From contig DATJDU010000091.1 of assembly GCA_035497315.1 (NCBI GenBank), positions 1 through 64,000 of the forward strand: a DNA stretch of 64,000 nucleotides, read 5' to 3'. This DNA comes from Andeanibacterium sp035497315 (GTDB lineage Bacteria; Pseudomonadota; Alphaproteobacteria; Sphingomonadales; Sphingomonadaceae). Position 1 is the stretch's first letter. Every line of letters begins with the position of its first letter. Positions 60,743-64,000 of this stretch are shown here, piece after piece. The position numbers were made by a program, and so were the translations under genes. Under the pieces are notes generated by a model. It worked only from the letters and a program-made list of their open reading frames with translations. It was not told the origin of the DNA and searched no databases.

Positions 60743-60770
60743 CTTGTGCCAAGGAAAACCACACCTATAT
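60743..60770 (+). promoter_or_regulatory. Putative RpoH (sigma-32) promoter of dnaK
   Basis: CTTG at 60743-60746 and CCTATAT at 60764-60770, 17 bases apart, fit the known alphaproteobacterial sigma-32 consensus of CTTG then CYTATNT. The dnaK start is 90 bases downstream. This supports heat induction by sigma-32, since no CIRCE element was found. Confidence 0.7.
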
Positions 60771-60859
60771 CGCGCCTGTAGACGAGCCGCCGAACCGCTT
60801 TGCCTTACGGGGGAAGTGAACAGCGCGGTGTCCAACTTGAAGCACAGGATGGGAAATAC

Positions 60860-62782
<1,923 letters not shown>

Positions 62783-62855
62783 TCGCCTGATGGAATGACT
62801 GGCCGCTCCCGGCGCGCACTGCGCTGGTGGCGGCCAGGTTTATCGGGACAAAGCA

Positions 62856-63986
62856 ATGTCGACCGAGATCGATTACTACGAACTGCTCCAGGTGGAGCGT
62901 ACGGCGGACGAGAAGACGCTCAAGTCAGCCTATCGCAAGCTCGCCATGCAATATCATCCGGATCGTAATCCGGGTGATGCAGAGGCCGAAGCTCGCTTCA
63001 AGGCCATCAGCGAAGCCTATGATTGCCTGAAGGACCAGCAGAAACGCGCGGCCTATGATCGTTATGGCCACGCCGCTTTCCAGCAAGGCATGGGTGGCGG
63101 TGGATTCGGCGGCGGAAACGCCGATTTCGGCGATCTGGGCGATATATTCGAGACCATTTTTGGCAGCGCCTTTGGCGGCGGAGCGCGGCAACCCCCGCGC
63201 CGTGGTGCGGATTTGCGCTATGACCTGCAGGTGACACTCGAAGAGGCGTTCCAGGGCAAGGAAACCGAAATCGAGGTCGAGGTTTCGGTTGCCTGCGAAC
63301 CCTGCAGTGGTTCGGGCGCGGAGCCCGGCACTGGTAAGCGAACCTGTAATTTGTGCGGTGGGCGCGGCAAAGTGCGCGCGCAGCAGGGCTTGTTCGTGAT
63401 CGAGCGTCCGTGCCCCACATGCCACGGCCACGGCCAGGTAATAGAAAGTCCGTGCAAGCATTGCCGGGGCGAAGGTCGCGTGGATCAACTGCAGCGCCTC
63501 GACGTCGCAATTCCGCCTGGTGTCGATAATGGCACCCGCATCCGCCTTTCCGGCAAGGGCGAGGCTGGTCCGCAGGGCGCGCCTCCGGGTGATCTCTACA
63601 TCTTTGTCCACGTTGCGCGTCATTCGGTGTTCGAGCGGGAAGGGACGGCCCTGTTCACCCGTATGCCGATCAGCTTCACCACTGCCGCACTTGGCGGCTG
63701 CGTGGTAATTCCCGGCCTCAATGGGGAAGAGCATTCGATCGACATTCCCGCAGGCATCCAGTCCGGCAAGCAATTGCGCAAACGCGGGGCCGGGATGCCC
63801 GTGCTGCAAGGACGTGGACGGGGAGATATGGTGGTCGAGGTCCAGGTCGAGACACCAACGCGCCTCTCGGCACGGCAGAAGGAAATATTGCGCGAATTCC
63901 AGGAAACCGAGACCGGTGAGGAATGCCCTGAGAGCGCGGGGTTCTTTTCCCGGATCAAGCATGTCTGGAACGATCTGACCGAGTGA
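62856..63986 (+). CDS. dnaJ: Chaperone protein DnaJ
   Basis: A 376-residue Hsp40 cochaperone of the full type: J domain with YHPDRNPGD, a Gly/Phe-rich region with GGGGFGGGNADFG near residue 75-85, and four zinc repeats (CEPCSGSG, CNLCGGRG, CPTCHGHG, CKHCRGEG) at about residues 147-207. The client-binding C-terminal domain follows. The stop ends 14 bases before the window edge. Confidence 0.97.
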   Translation: MSTEIDYYELLQVERTADEKTLKSAYRKLAMQYHPDRNPGDAEAEARFKAISEAYDCLKDQQKRAAYDRYGHAAFQQGMGGGGFGGGNADFGDLGDIFETIFGSAFGGGARQPPRRGADLRYDLQVTLEEAFQGKETEIEVEVSVACEPCSGSGAEPGTGKRTCNLCGGRGKVRAQQGLFVIERPCPTCHGHGQVIESPCKHCRGEGRVDQLQRLDVAIPPGVDNGTRIRLSGKGEAGPQGAPPGDLYIFVHVARHSVFEREGTALFTRMPISFTTAALGGCVVIPGLNGEEHSIDIPAGIQSGKQLRKRGAGMPVLQGRGRGDMVVEVQVETPTRLSARQKEILREFQETETGEECPESAGFFSRIKHVWNDLTE

Positions 63987-64000
63987 TGGCCTTTTTGTGA

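Overview
The window is GC-rich, densely coded alphaproteobacterial chromosome. The housekeeping gene content, a TonB-dependent receptor with an N-terminal plug of the kind common in Caulobacter and sphingomonads, a LigF-like beta-etherase, a PEP-CTERM protein and paired glyQ/glyS followed by ppdK point to the order Sphingomonadales (Sphingomonas, Novosphingobium or Erythrobacter relatives). No rRNA, tRNA, prophage, insertion sequence or CRISPR array was found. The only recombinase is housekeeping XerC.

Layout. 1-3.5 kb: the cell-shape operon mreB-mreC-mreD-mrdA on the minus strand, cut by the window edge. 3.6-6 kb: mutL and a small lipoprotein. 6.3-9.3 kb: a metal-responsive module in which a MerR/CueR-type regulator faces an operon for a glutaredoxin-MauE fusion, a His/Met-rich outer-membrane protein and a MaoC-like protein, with a textbook MerR promoter between. 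9.3-15.6 kb: a phosphodiesterase, ychF, a PEP-CTERM protein, pth, rplY and two tandem TraB/GumN-like proteins. 15.7-24 kb: glyQ, glyS, ppdK, a methyltransferase, comF and hisI. 24-30.3 kb: a LiuR-like MerR regulator with an acyl-CoA dehydrogenase, a DxDGDG-repeat protein, a dienelactone hydrolase, cysK, an MFS exporter and a PilZ protein.

30.4-35 kb: tyrS, a DOMON-like protein with NamZ (muropeptide processing) and a CoxE-type VWA protein. 35-42.5 kb: a TonB receptor with a periplasmic partner, a LigF-like GST, DUF817, a MoxR ATPase and a class-A-beta-lactamase-like hydrolase. 42.8-50 kb: YdcH, TerC, parE, an LpoA-like lipoprotein, rsmI, yraN, gshB and an SDR. 50.4-56.5 kb: DedA, an exported GNAT-like protein, xerC-hemW, a CAP protein, rdgB-rph and a DUF6438 lipoprotein. 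56.9-64 kb: the heat-shock cluster hrcA-grpE ... dnaK-dnaJ, interrupted by an isochorismatase-like enzyme, a glycine-zipper lipoprotein, an apparently frameshifted HExxH protein and a PCu(A)C copper chaperone.

Most notable: (1) a roughly 245-bp intergenic repeat in three copies (about 6.0, 33.5 and 56.6 kb), with blocks conserved through wobble positions, so probably a DNA or RNA element and not a gene; (2) the mer-like operator and the unusual operon it controls; (3) hisI, whose conserved reading frame seems to need an ATT start codon; (4) an AT-rich, compositionally foreign segment inside glyS; (5) a frameshift in a putative metallopeptidase.

All family calls were made by reading the sequence and recalling known families. 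No database search was run.
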